A DNA stretch of 64,000 nt from a virus, in IMG/VR virus record IMGVR_UViG_3300047557_002769, positions 62,001 to 126,000 of that record. One strand, given 5' to 3'. The notes below the pieces were generated by a model. It did not search any database. It worked only from the letters and a program-made list of their open reading frames with translations, and was not told where the DNA came from. Each line of letters begins with the position of its first letter. Position 1 is the stretch's first letter. Shown in pieces: positions 25,557-33,528 of the stretch. Made by a program: the position numbers and the translations under genes.

Positions 25557-26152
25557 AGGCTTCGGAAGTATTTGCCAAATAAACGTAAACCATTATCAAT
25601 CCGATCATTAAAAGTAGCCAGTCCTTCAGTGTCGACTTTAATTCTTGAAATTGCATCTTGGAGTGGTTCTTTTTTATTTGTTTGGGGATGAGTGAAGAAT
25701 TGTGCCTCTGCGTCTTCTTTACACAGCTGTTCAAACGCCCAGATCATTTCATCCATGACCCAATCCCAACGCTTGAAATGATTGCTATCGATATCCCAAT
25801 CATTCACCTTAGGTTCGGTGTTTGTAGATCTAAGCTCTTCTGGCACATCTTCATCGTCAACCAGCGGCGCGCCGTGCTTAGTAGCTTGAAGCTGCTTAAG
25901 CATAGGGAGAATAATAGGGGAGAGGGTATGGTCCATTGACCACGTATCCCAGTAATCAATTTTTACATACTTAATCTCGGGATGAATGAAGTTAAGAAAC
26001 TTCTGAATAGCCTTACAAATAGGCTCAAGCCTATCAGCCCACTTTTCGATCACAGGCTCATCGAAATCAATCTCGCGCCAAAAGAAAACCTTCTCAAGGA
26101 TAGTATACGGGCTGATCCAATGATTACGGTATTTACTTAGATAAATTTTCAC
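25547..26152 (-). CDS. Conserved phage protein of unknown function
   Basis: 201 aa, Trp-rich. The segments IDYWDTWSMDHTLSPIILPM and KHGAPLVDDEDVPEELRS look strongly constrained, as do WDIDSNHFKRWDWVMDEMIW. I recall similar proteins in T4-like cyanophages and other phages, without a known role. Overlaps both neighbours. Confidence 0.78.
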   Translation of the reverse strand: MKIYLSKYRNHWISPYTILEKVFFWREIDFDEPVIEKWADRLEPICKAIQKFLNFIHPEIKYVKIDYWDTWSMDHTLSPIILPMLKQLQATKHGAPLVDDEDVPEELRSTNTEPKVNDWDIDSNHFKRWDWVMDEMIWAFEQLCKEDAEAQFFTHPQTNKKEPLQDAISRIKVDTEGLATFNDRIDNGLRLFGKYFRSLWD

Positions 26153-26321
26153 GCTCTTCCTTTGACAAATTACGAAGTATCAGAGAGCCGTTCTCCTGTC
26201 TAATATGTATCTGATCGCCTTCACGCCAATCTTCCTCCTGACACATCTCAGGTGGAAATTGCAAGATACCGTCCCCAGATCCATCCTCGGAATCTAAAAT
26301 TTCGGTAATATACTTTTTCAT
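26133..26321 (-). CDS. AbrB/MazE-like small DNA-binding protein
   Basis: 62 aa. GDGILQFPPEMCQEEDWREG DQIHIRQ pattern matches the swapped-hairpin AbrB/SpoVT fold used by MazE antitoxins and transition-state regulators, then SLILRNLSKEERENLSK tail. No toxin partner is adjacent. Could regulate phage or host genes. Confidence 0.65.
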   Translation of the reverse strand: MKKYITEILDSEDGSGDGILQFPPEMCQEEDWREGDQIHIRQENGSLILRNLSKEERENLSK

Positions 26322-26330
26322 AATGTATGG

Positions 26331-26403
26331 TAGGCCCGACGTGATTCGAACACGTGACTGGTGAATTATGAGTTCACTGTTATAACCGCTTAACTACAGG
26401 CCC
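26331..26403 (-). tRNA. tRNA, anticodon CAT (Met or Ile2)
   Basis: Cloverleaf with acceptor GGGCCTG, anticodon loop CTCATAA, T-loop TTCGAAT and encoded CCA (26328-26330). Not the initiator type because position 1 can pair with 72 (G-U). Elongator Met or lysidine-modified Ile(CAU) cannot be told apart here. Isolated from the main cluster. Confidence 0.88.
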
Positions 26404-26421
26404 TTAACTTGCAATGAAATC

Positions 26422-26682
26422 TTAAATCTTTTTTAGTGCGTCTTTACGCATTAAAAAGGAACGAGCGTTATCGAACTTATGTACCCGAACGTACTCTACA
26501 CCATCGATAAACTCAGATGCGTGATAATTTTCACACAGCCATTCCTCTTGATTAAGCGGATTAACTAGTTTTACAGTCTTAGGTTTTGACTTACCGAATG
26601 TACGATTCCAGTTGTTATCGAACTCGTTCCTCGAAACACCAAAAGGGCGAGGAGAAGAGCCTTTACCTGCTTCTCTGTTCAT
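26422..26682 (-). CDS. Conserved phage protein of unknown function
   Basis: 86 aa. The N-terminus MNREAGKGSSPRPFGVSRNE followed by FDNNWNRTFGK is a pattern I associate with a widespread small T4-like phage protein of unknown role. C-terminus beta-rich. 4-bp overlap with the LSm-like gene. Confidence 0.75.
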   Translation of the reverse strand: MNREAGKGSSPRPFGVSRNEFDNNWNRTFGKSKPKTVKLVNPLNQEEWLCENYHASEFIDGVEYVRVHKFDNARSFLMRKDALKKI

Positions 26683-26960
26683 GATAGTACAATCCCATTT
26701 CCAAAAATATTATTATACTGATTATAAAGTTCTTTAACAGGCTTTGCAGTCCAAATTACGCTTTTCTTAGGGATTGTAAGGATGTAATCCTCAACATATA
26801 CGGCGTAGGGAGCAAGAGCCAACATGGGCTGCTCAGGATTGGATCTAGACGGTACAAACTGAATATAAGCAGGGCGCTTAAGCTTGTAAGTATCCTCGTC
26901 CTCACTCTCAATTTGAGCTACTACTTCTTCCCCGGTAACAATTTTCAATACTAGAACCAT
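26679..26960 (-). CDS. LSm/Hfq-like small protein, paralogue A
   Basis: 93 aa from the ATG at 26958-26960 (GTG at 26972 is an alternative). VLKIVTGEEVVAQIESED then RPAYIQFV matches a bent beta-sheet Sm-like protein; 35144-35440 is a clear paralogue (TGEEVV core, similar LYNQYNNIFGN tail versus EYYDKTFGN). RNA binding is possible but only inferred. Confidence 0.65.
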   Translation of the reverse strand: MVLVLKIVTGEEVVAQIESEDEDTYKLKRPAYIQFVPSRSNPEQPMLALAPYAVYVEDYILTIPKKSVIWTAKPVKELYNQYNNIFGNGIVLS

Positions 26961-27028
26961 TTTTAACGACACTTTCTAAAAAATTATGTGCTTCATCTTC
27001 ATCATCAAAGACTCTCACTATCGTACAC

Positions 27029-27057
27029 ATTATATACTCATTGTGAAAAATAATCAA
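27029..27057 (-). promoter_or_regulatory. Sigma70-type promoter
   Basis: Minus strand TTGATT (27052-27057), 17-nt spacer, TATAAT (27029-27034), upstream of the LSm-like gene 26679-26960. Confidence 0.75.
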
Positions 27058-27163
27058 TATCTGTTCGTCAAAGACACTAGCCTTTACGATCCAATTGTTA
27101 ATATTTACAGCAGAAAGAGTAGTGAGATAAGGTACCATATGAATAGCCGTTTAAGGCTATTTA

Positions 27164-27259
27164 TTAGTACATGTTTTTCAGTTGTCTTTTACGTTTCGCT
27201 TCGTAGATCTCTTGAGCCCATTCTACAAAGAATTTATAGGCTGATTTTAGATATTTCAT
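27164..27259 (-). CDS. 31-aa basic peptide
   Basis: ATG at 27257-27259 preceded by AAGGA; TAA at 27164-27166. Sequence KYLKSAYKFFVEWAQEIYEA then a KRKRQLK tail: an amphipathic helix with a basic end. Lies between the hsp20 terminator and the LSm-like unit. Role unknown. Confidence 0.6.
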   Translation of the reverse strand: MKYLKSAYKFFVEWAQEIYEAKRKRQLKNMY

Positions 27260-27277
27260 ACTATCCTTAAAATAAGT

Positions 27278-27297
27278 AAGGCCGGCGAACCGGCCTT
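27278..27297 (-). terminator. Hairpin terminator after hsp20
   Basis: AAGGCCGG-loop-CCGGCCTT, an 8-bp stem with a UUCG-type loop on the minus strand, directly after the hsp20 stop; followed by ACTTATTTT rather than a long T-run. Confidence 0.7.
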
Positions 27298-27301
27298 TGT
27301 T

Positions 27302-27817
27302 TTACAGGTCTCGACCCTGTGGGTCTTCAGTAAGAAGTTCAGGTTTACCTTTTTTAGTTTTGGTTTCAGATGGATCTTTAACCTCTACTTTTTTAGGCTT
27401 CTTATGCTCAGGGATAATACGCTCAAGGAACACCTTCAGCATACCGTTCAATAGCTCAGCGTCTTTTACTTCAATGTAATCGTCTAGCGCGAAAGTACGC
27501 GTAAATGCTCGAGCAGCAATACCCTTGAACAGGAAGTTTTCCTCTGCTTCTTGGGAATGGACGTTACCCTTAACAATCATCTTACCATCTGCGAGCTCGA
27601 TTTCGATATCTTGCTTAGCAAAACCAGCAACAGCGATTTCGATAACGTATGTGTTATCGCCTGTTTTCTTAATATTGTAGGGAGGATAGTTGGGAATATT
27701 CTTGGTAAGATCATCATGGATCTTAGCAAGTTTGTTGAACTGATCGTCAAAGCCGACATAAAGTTTGTCAAAGTCCTTGAACACATCACGACCAAATACG
27801 TCTTTAATAAACGTCAT
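27302..27817 (-). CDS. hsp20: Small heat-shock protein Hsp20/IbpA
   Basis: 171 aa. Alpha-crystallin domain from ~residue 45 (YPPYNIKKTGDNTYVIEIAV; AGFAKQDIEIELADGKMIVK) to the GMLKVFLERIIPE strand; C-terminal Lys/Pro tail. ATP-independent chaperone that holds aggregating proteins, common in T4-like cyanophages. Has an AAGGAG site, a ~140-nt structured leader and a late promoter box. Confidence 0.93.
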   Translation of the reverse strand: MTFIKDVFGRDVFKDFDKLYVGFDDQFNKLAKIHDDLTKNIPNYPPYNIKKTGDNTYVIEIAVAGFAKQDIEIELADGKMIVKGNVHSQEAEENFLFKGIAARAFTRTFALDDYIEVKDAELLNGMLKVFLERIIPEHKKPKKVEVKDPSETKTKKGKPELLTEDPQGRDL

Positions 27818-27961
27818 AAGTTTCTCCTTATTAAGCGAGTTAAAAAAAGTTACCCTAAAAGGCGCAACGGAGCCGCTTACGATTACGGCGTCAGTCTAAC
27901 GTCCTGACCGAACTAGCTTCGGACTAGCAGTACGTCCCATCCCGCGGGAGTATTACATAAT
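27818..27961 (-). promoter_or_regulatory. Structured 5' leader of hsp20
   Basis: No gene in this strand. The transcript expected from the late box would contain successive hairpins: CCCGCGGG, CCGAA-GCTAG-TTCGG, GTCAG-N9-CTGAC, GCCG-N10-CGGC, then an A/U-rich stretch and AAGGAG. It is more GC-rich than its surroundings. No family recognised. Confidence 0.5.
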
Positions 27962-27969
27962 TATTTATA
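27962..27969 (-). promoter_or_regulatory. Late promoter box TATAAATA
   Basis: Perfect octamer immediately downstream of the regA stop codon and ~145 bp upstream of hsp20, so hsp20 can be expressed late, independently of regA. Confidence 0.75.
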
Positions 27970-28395
27970 TTATTTCTCAACTTTTTTCTTACCAATATTG
28001 TACTTAGCTTGTAAATCCCACTCGTTTTTTTCTCTATACGAAATAATCTTTATTTGTGAAAGCGGTGCCCGGTCTTCCGCAGCATCCTTGTTCACAATTT
28101 TAATTAATCCCCAATCAGAAAGTAAGGCAGCAATAGTATTTCTTCTTTGTAGATCATTATCTGTAATATCAGCTTGCTTACCGTCTAAGGCGAATAGTTC
28201 TTTAAAATGGACGATAAAATACTTACCTTGTTTATGGAGGATATGGCAAGACTGATATAAGATCTTTTCTTTCTTAGACGCTACACCAATACGCGTAAGC
28301 GTTTCTTTGACTTTAAGGAAATCATCCGGTTGCGATAGTACAACTTCTAGAGGTAAATAACCGGGAAAATCAATATTGAAAAACTCATGTGACAT
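27970..28395 (-). CDS. regA: RegA translational repressor
   Basis: 141 aa. Close to T4 RegA over its length by recall: FLKVKETLTRIGVASKKEKI, LYQSCHILHKQGKYFIVHFK, RRNTIAALLSDWGLIKIV and the C-terminal KNEWDLQAKYNIG. Binds ribosome-binding sites of early mRNAs to repress translation. N-terminus is ~10 residues longer than T4. Position next to gp62 is the classical T4 order. Confidence 0.95.
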   Translation of the reverse strand: MSHEFFNIDFPGYLPLEVVLSQPDDFLKVKETLTRIGVASKKEKILYQSCHILHKQGKYFIVHFKELFALDGKQADITDNDLQRRNTIAALLSDWGLIKIVNKDAAEDRAPLSQIKIISYREKNEWDLQAKYNIGKKKVEK

Positions 28396-28838
28396 TATTC
28401 TCCACCTTTATCTAACTTTCTTTTTATTGTTTGTAATTGTTCGTCGGTGAGGATGGAGATCGCCTGTCTAGCTTTTTCAGTATTATAGCCATAGTACAGT
28501 TTTACCAACTCCATCGCTTCAATTTTTTCAGCCTTAATCCACTTATTAAATCGCTTTTTCGGCCGAATAATATTTATAAGAAATTGGTACTGTAACTTTT
28601 TATCGAGATGTGCTCTAGAGTTCATCTCATTTGCTGCAATAACTGTATCTGCTCCATAAGAGAGCCCTTTGTTAACGATATAAGGAGCATACTGCTTTTC
28701 GGACCAATCATCAACAATTAAATCTTCTTTTGTGTGATTAATCGAGTTAATAAAATCAAACGGGCTAATAGACGGTGCTTTATACACCTCATCCAGCTTC
28801 ACATCAACCGGTTGCCCGAAAACATCATTTATATTCAT
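28395..28838 (-). CDS. 62: Clamp-loader small subunit gp62
   Basis: 147 aa. Position between regA and gp44 and the motifs SPFDFINSINHTKEDLIVDD and FLINIIRPKKRFNKWIKAEK (T4 gp62 has GKRYGKWAKL) support gp62. Forms the gp44/62 complex that loads the gp45 clamp. Shares 1 bp with regA. A TATAAATA box at 28571-28578 falls inside the frame. Confidence 0.85.
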   Translation of the reverse strand: MNINDVFGQPVDVKLDEVYKAPSISPFDFINSINHTKEDLIVDDWSEKQYAPYIVNKGLSYGADTVIAANEMNSRAHLDKKLQYQFLINIIRPKKRFNKWIKAEKIEAMELVKLYYGYNTEKARQAISILTDEQLQTIKRKLDKGGE

Positions 28839-29122
28839 ACAATCATTCTCAATAGACCAAACGTATCAATAGTTACCAGAAGTAGATAATTGGCCAACAT
28901 ACCAAAGCTACGACGACTGTAAGCAGCCCAAGCATAAAGGCTGCAGCCAATAATCCAAGCTGGATAAAGAATAAGAAGAGGAGGATCAGGTACGGTAAAA
29001 GCCATGGCGAGAGAGCAACCAATACTAATAGCCCAAGCAACCACTTCGATAGTGAACCTAACACGATGGCTTTCCCAGTCTTCCTTAATCCATTTGAATA
29101 TGTCACAAAAAATATCTATCAC
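28835..29122 (-). CDS. Integral membrane protein
   Basis: 95 aa with three to four hydrophobic helices (VVAWAISIGCSLAMAFTV; LLILYPAWIIGCSLYAWAA; MLANYLLLVTIDTFGLL). Resembles small membrane proteins located near clamp-loader genes in T4-like phages. 4-bp overlaps on both sides. Function unknown. Confidence 0.72.
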   Translation of the reverse strand: MIDIFCDIFKWIKEDWESHRVRFTIEVVAWAISIGCSLAMAFTVPDPPLLILYPAWIIGCSLYAWAAYSRRSFGMLANYLLLVTIDTFGLLRMIV

Positions 29123-29307
29123 AATACCCAGTCTTCCGCGTAATCTTCTGCTTGCCCCAGATTATTAAAAGGCATAGTTTTTTCTGATCCAAAATAGCTA
29201 TCCATAACTACTACTTCGTATAGCGATAGACTTTCGTCGTCGTTTTTATATACTAGAGCAGTTCTCATTTCGTTGTCGGAATAATATGTGCTAATTAGAG
29301 TCTTCAT
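29119..29307 (-). CDS. Small hypothetical protein
   Basis: 62 aa, acidic, beta-rich (TYYSDNEMRTALVYKNDDES) with a C-terminal acidic helix (LGQAEDYAEDWVL). Overlaps gp44 and the membrane protein gene by 4 bp each. No motif recognised. Confidence 0.7.
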   Translation of the reverse strand: MKTLISTYYSDNEMRTALVYKNDDESLSLYEVVVMDSYFGSEKTMPFNNLGQAEDYAEDWVL

Positions 29308-30248
29308 TTTATCTCCACCGATGCCATAATTTCAGTCAGGCATGCAACTAGGTTTATTTCTTGATCAGACACGAATGCAGACTTATACTGATAATCAGCA
29401 ATCGTTAAGACCAACTGAGGTACCTGATTAGTAATAGGTACGAATGTATCATAGATTTTCCGGAACAGTGTAGCAGGGTCATTATCTAGGTTATTAACAA
29501 CCCAAGCACGCATCTTCTTCCAGTCTTTTTCCTTTACCGCTGTTACCAGCTCATTCATATTCGCTTCACCGATATTGGTAAGGATACCTTCATCGATTGA
29601 GCCAGACTGAGCGTACCGCTGCAGTTCGTTCAGAGTGCGTCGAAAATCTGGAAAATGCTTTTCAACTACCTTTGCAAGTACCTTACTATCAAAGGTAAGG
29701 TCTTCTTTTGCAAGAATATCGACAACACGTTTATAGAACTGTGCAGCCAGTTTCGGCTTTTCAGCTTTAGGAATTTTAAAATCAATAACAGCACATCTCG
29801 AATGCAGAGGCTGAATAATTCGATTCTTAAAGTTGCAAGTAAAAATAAAGCGGCAGTTATTTGCAAACTCTTCAATGAATCCACGAAGAGCTGGCTGTGT
29901 AGAATTAGGGTTCAGATAGTCAGCCTCGTCAAGAATAACAACCTTAGTGTTACCTGTAAACGAGACTGTAGATGCAAAAGATTTAATCTTAGTGCGAAGA
30001 ACGTCAATACCAGACTCTTCAGAGCCGTTAATAACGATATAGTCTGAATTTAATTCTTCACACAAAGCACGGGCAACGGTGGTCTTACCCGTTCCTGCAC
30101 TCCCTGAGAAGAGCATATTTTGAATATCGCCTGATTTAATAACACCAGCGAAATACTCTTTAAGATCCTTTGGTAGGATACAATCATCAATCTTTCTCGG
30201 ACGATATTTCTCCGTCCAAATAAAATGCATAGCGGTATCATCAATCAT
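29304..30248 (-). CDS. 44: Clamp-loader large subunit gp44 (AAA+)
   Basis: 314 aa from the ATG at 30246-30248. FIWTEKYRPRKIDDCILP is the T4 gp44/RFC start motif; Walker A MLFSGSAGTGKTTVARALCE, Walker B KVVILDEADYLN, sensor 1 FIFTCNF and the HSRC arginine-finger motif follow in order. ATP-driven loading of gp45 with gp62. An 8-bp overlap couples it to the GIY-YIG gene. Confidence 0.95.
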   Translation of the reverse strand: MIDDTAMHFIWTEKYRPRKIDDCILPKDLKEYFAGVIKSGDIQNMLFSGSAGTGKTTVARALCEELNSDYIVINGSEESGIDVLRTKIKSFASTVSFTGNTKVVILDEADYLNPNSTQPALRGFIEEFANNCRFIFTCNFKNRIIQPLHSRCAVIDFKIPKAEKPKLAAQFYKRVVDILAKEDLTFDSKVLAKVVEKHFPDFRRTLNELQRYAQSGSIDEGILTNIGEANMNELVTAVKEKDWKKMRAWVVNNLDNDPATLFRKIYDTFVPITNQVPQLVLTIADYQYKSAFVSDQEINLVACLTEIMASVEIK

Positions 30249-30786
30249 TAATTTCACTCCAAGTAATACCTTTTTTCTTTAAAGAAAAATAGGATTTAAC
30301 ATTATAAAAATTAAACATCTCAGCAAAGCCTCTAAAGACGTTACCATTTGAACATCTAAGAGTTTTTTTCTTAGCTTCGCTGATTTTAGGGGTTTTACCA
30401 TATTTTTTACCCCAGTTTGGACTCAGCAACCCTCTCTTTCCATAATTAGGATTGCCTTCCCCGATGTAGCTTCTTCGTGCCTTCATACCTTTTTTATAGT
30501 TAGGGCTGTCAGCTGTTCTACCCCCGTCGCCACCGCTTGTCATATTATACTTAGGCTTAAGCTCTTCAATCCAGTACTTTTCCCGTTCTTCGTTGAGAGT
30601 GTTATCGCAATCGTCTATAGTCTCAATAGTAAAATTTTCTATTCCGTATTTACGCATGGATCTGTAAAGATATGTCTCTACCCCAACCCTCGCGTTGCGT
30701 TTATGAAAGTACCACCGTTTTGTAACATTCGACGAGTAGCCAATATAGAAGTCTTGTGTTATTAAATTAACTATTTTATAAATCAT
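30241..30786 (-). CDS. Free-standing GIY-YIG homing endonuclease
   Basis: 181 aa from the ATG at 30784-30786 with GGAG 6 nt upstream. GIY-YIG core: MIYKIVNLITQDFYIGYSSN, catalytic Arg in VTKRWYFHKRNA, and acidic residue in LNEEREKYWIEELKPKYN. Followed by NUMOD3-type motifs (GEGNPNYGKRG, SPNWGKKYGKTPK, ISEAKKKT) that contact DNA. It separates the clamp and clamp-loader genes, which are adjacent in T4. Confidence 0.9.
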   Translation of the reverse strand: MIYKIVNLITQDFYIGYSSNVTKRWYFHKRNARVGVETYLYRSMRKYGIENFTIETIDDCDNTLNEEREKYWIEELKPKYNMTSGGDGGRTADSPNYKKGMKARRSYIGEGNPNYGKRGLLSPNWGKKYGKTPKISEAKKKTLRCSNGNVFRGFAEMFNFYNVKSYFSLKKKGITWSEIND

Positions 30787-30842
30787 TTTCTGCTCCGGGC
30801 TATATACTTCAATATATAGGCAACCGGAACATTTAACGTCAA

Positions 30843-31514
30843 TTAAACTACAGAACCGGGCTCGCAAGCAATCCAATATTGTAGTTGTTTCGACTCATGC
30901 TTAAAGTGTAGGAACTTAGCTTTGCCGTTTGGTGTCTTAGCTACTGTTACCTCATATGCGTCAGGAATTACCTTAAGGTTCTCAACAGCAATATAAACAT
31001 CAAAGTCATCAAACGCCGTACCTAGTGGCTTTCTAAAGTTACTTGCTGTATCGTTCTTACGATCACAAACAGACAAAGTCACGTTTTGATTTTTATTAGT
31101 AACTGAGATAGTCGGCACACCGGTAATTGCAGCTGCTTTCATAATCATCTGAACGTCTTCTGCCATAAGCTTAAACTTATAGACTCCTACGTGTTCAATC
31201 TCACCAGACGGTGCACCTGTAACAATCTCTGGATTAGAGTAAAAGTATTCAAACTTACCCTTATCGCTAGATACCGTCAGGCTCTTATCACCAAAAGTAA
31301 TATCTTGATTCTCCATCAAAGTAAGCATCGCAAGCAACGAGTTAAGATCATACACTGCGAACTCGTTAGGAATACTTTCTTTGATAGTAGCCTTTGCAAA
31401 GATATTCTTTGCATTAGAGATAGTACTAACTGTATCACCGGGCTTGAAGATAATGTTCGTATTAATCGAAGCAAAGTTCTTCAAGATAGCTAAAGTTTCA
31501 TTACTGAACTTCAT
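30843..31514 (-). CDS. 45: Sliding clamp gp45
   Basis: 223 aa from the ATG at 31512-31514, preceded by AGGAAA. Begins KFSNETLAILKNFASINTNI, matching the T4 gp45 N-terminus pattern; two similar beta-alpha-beta domains follow (EFAVYDLNSLLAMLTLMENQ; YKFKLMAEDVQMIMKAAAIT). Processivity factor for gp43 and, in T4, activator of late transcription. Overlaps the upstream gene by 14 bp. Confidence 0.92.
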   Translation of the reverse strand: MKFSNETLAILKNFASINTNIIFKPGDTVSTISNAKNIFAKATIKESIPNEFAVYDLNSLLAMLTLMENQDITFGDKSLTVSSDKGKFEYFYSNPEIVTGAPSGEIEHVGVYKFKLMAEDVQMIMKAAAITGVPTISVTNKNQNVTLSVCDRKNDTASNFRKPLGTAFDDFDVYIAVENLKVIPDAYEVTVAKTPNGKAKFLHFKHESKQLQYWIACEPGSVV

Positions 31515-32244
31515 AATTTTCCTCATAATGTGAAATATCAAAATCTCCTAGATACGCAAGTCTACAGTTTCTATTTCTGTAGAAGTGCTTATTGAAGGAG
31601 TACTCAATAGGTTTATTATCCCAGTTCTTCAGATCGTCACCCCATAACACAACGGTCTCTTTCTTAAGTAAATCAGCAATAACAGAAATACCTGTAAAAG
31701 TAGAGAAGATAGGTTTAGACGATGCTTTAATAAGAGCAGCATTATCTACCATTGATTGATTATAGTCTAAAAACATGCATCTGTCAAGCGGGAACTTACC
31801 TGAATTTTGCAGGACGTTAAACTGTCTGCGTTGATCCATTTCTGGGTGACTCATGCGATCACCGACTATAAATTTATTAATTGGTTCAATAACTGGGGTA
31901 TTTAATTCAAAAGAATCATCGACCATAAAGTCGATGTTATATCTTCGTCTAAAGTCTTCTTCAAGTCTTACTGTTTCCCAGGGTCTTATTGTATGCTTAT
32001 CAAACGACTCAACTAAAGAAAGAATATTGTAGGTTGAATCGATGGTGACGTCTGATTCGTATTTTACCGAACAAACACATTCCTGCATCAACAACAGCTC
32101 TCTAAAGCCGTTAAAGATTTTCATCTTGTCTCTTACTACAAGACTAATAGCATGCCCGGTAGATTTAAAAATGCCCGATAAGACGGGCATTACATTTAAA
32201 GTATCACCTACATTACCCGACATGGGCATGAATATTCTAATCAT
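31501..32244 (-). CDS. GT-B/GT9-like (heptosyltransferase-like) protein
   Basis: 247 aa. N-terminus IRIFMPMSGNVGDTLNVMPV SGIFKSTG and a C-terminal STFTGISVIADLLKKETVVLWG segment fit the GT9 (ADP-heptose heptosyltransferase) GT-B layout, though it is shorter than bacterial enzymes (~330 aa). Transfer of heptose from the ADP-heptose made by 21.6-22.7 kb genes is an attractive inference. Confidence 0.55.
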   Translation of the reverse strand: MIRIFMPMSGNVGDTLNVMPVLSGIFKSTGHAISLVVRDKMKIFNGFRELLLMQECVCSVKYESDVTIDSTYNILSLVESFDKHTIRPWETVRLEEDFRRRYNIDFMVDDSFELNTPVIEPINKFIVGDRMSHPEMDQRRQFNVLQNSGKFPLDRCMFLDYNQSMVDNAALIKASSKPIFSTFTGISVIADLLKKETVVLWGDDLKNWDNKPIEYSFNKHFYRNRNCRLAYLGDFDISHYEENYEVQ

Positions 32245-33034
32245 GGTTAAAGTTTTTAAAAATTACAAACCAATCAGAAGGATCAACGTTGTTAAGTTTG
32301 AACAGCTCAGGTAATGATCTATATGCCATCAGTAATAGAGTTTGATCGTCATCAATTAGACCGACGTTGAATAATGTTGAAAGATTTTGAGATACTAATC
32401 CCTTTAAAGTAGACCATTGGTTTCTAGGAGCAACAATATGGCACCCCTGAATATAGACTTCACCTGTTCGGATAATTTCAAAAATAGGCTTACTATGTGT
32501 AAATGGATTAATGCAGAAAATATTGATCTTACCGTCGGTGCTGAACTTCCACTCTAATCCAGGTGGGCAAAATGTATCATCTCTTACATAGCCAAAATCA
32601 ATCCACGCCCAGTTAGCCGTGTCACTAAGCTTCTGCTCAATAGCATAAGTTACAAAGAAGCTTTTCATTAAGTTAATTGCCACATATTCTGGAGACCAGT
32701 ACTCTGGGGCCGAAGGGTTTGTGACAAATTTAATGAAGTTGGGATCCTGCTGTACTTGGTTAATCTTATTAAGCAGGTGTGCGTGATCTTCAAATACGGT
32801 ATCAATAGCAACTAGAGAAATATCTTGTCTAATGTTTTTAAGTCGTTCAAAATCTTCGGACTTTGCAAACACCACCATAGGATTTTTAACTTTGGCTAGT
32901 CTTTCAAACCTCTCAAAGTACGTACTTTTATCTCTTTTAATGTAGGAAGGGATAAGCTGATTGTTTTTTAAGCCTTCCCATTTATCACGGCCAATATCCA
33001 CAAAAGCGGTTACAATTGTTACTAATTCACTCAT
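32237..33034 (-). CDS. HtrL/YibB-family glycosyltransferase-like protein
   Basis: 265 aa. Pattern ELVTIVTAFVDIGRDKWEGL, then STYFERFERLAKVKNPMVVF, DISLVAIDT and NWAWIDFGYVRDD resemble the HtrL/YibB family of LPS-associated proteins. Acceptor unknown. Overlaps both neighbours within a sugar operon. Confidence 0.65.
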   Translation of the reverse strand: MSELVTIVTAFVDIGRDKWEGLKNNQLIPSYIKRDKSTYFERFERLAKVKNPMVVFAKSEDFERLKNIRQDISLVAIDTVFEDHAHLLNKINQVQQDPNFIKFVTNPSAPEYWSPEYVAINLMKSFFVTYAIEQKLSDTANWAWIDFGYVRDDTFCPPGLEWKFSTDGKINIFCINPFTHSKPIFEIIRTGEVYIQGCHIVAPRNQWSTLKGLVSQNLSTLFNVGLIDDDQTLLLMAYRSLPELFKLNNVDPSDWFVIFKNFNHD

Positions 33035-33528
33035 ACGGTTCCCATTATCATAAATGAGTTATTAAGATCAACACCTGATACAAAAATCCTACTCATATTT
33101 AATGACGTGAATGCGTCTTTCATAATTTGCGGAGTGAAGATGTGATTATGTTTGGAATTATTCCATGGTCTCCAGTAACGCTGGCTATAGTCTGGCAGGT
33201 AGAGGAATAGAACTCCCCCGTTTCTAATTCTACCCTTCCAGCCTTTGAGCGTATTGTACCAATTACCCGGTACGTGCTCGAGACAATGACTACTAAAAAT
33301 GTAATCAACATAATTCGGTTCAGGCGGTAGTTTATCAGCATCATATTCATTAATAGCAGGATCAACAGGAATTGAACCAGGGTAGCTCCACTCTAGCCTA
33401 CCACATCCAATATCAAAGCCGGTTCCAGCACAAACATGCTTGGCAAATGGAATTGCGAATTGTGCTGCGTTACCTAGAGTTTGGAAATGAGGATAGTACT
33501 CGCCTTCCCATTGTACTGTCTTAATCAT
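33031..33528 (-). CDS. Class I SAM-dependent methyltransferase
   Basis: 165 aa. SAM motif I GTGFDIGCGRLEWSYPG, acidic PVDPAINEYDADKLP, and the motif IV-like YVDYIFSSHCLEHVPG followed by GGVLFLYLPDY. Methylates an unknown target, likely a sugar given its glycosyltransferase neighbours. Confidence 0.82.
   Translation of the reverse strand: MIKTVQWEGEYYPHFQTLGNAAQFAIPFAKHVCAGTGFDIGCGRLEWSYPGSIPVDPAINEYDADKLPPEPNYVDYIFSSHCLEHVPGNWYNTLKGWKGRIRNGGVLFLYLPDYSQRYWRPWNNSKHNHIFTPQIMKDAFTSLNMSRIFVSGVDLNNSFMIMGTV

Noticed and set aside
26908-27138. 76-codon minus-strand frame upstream of the LSm-like gene
   Set aside because: A promoter -10 lies across its only plausible internal ATG, and most of the frame precedes the transcription start.
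28571-28578. TATAAATA box inside gp62
   Set aside because: Within coding sequence and not near a gene start except regA at ~180 bp; kept only as a remark.
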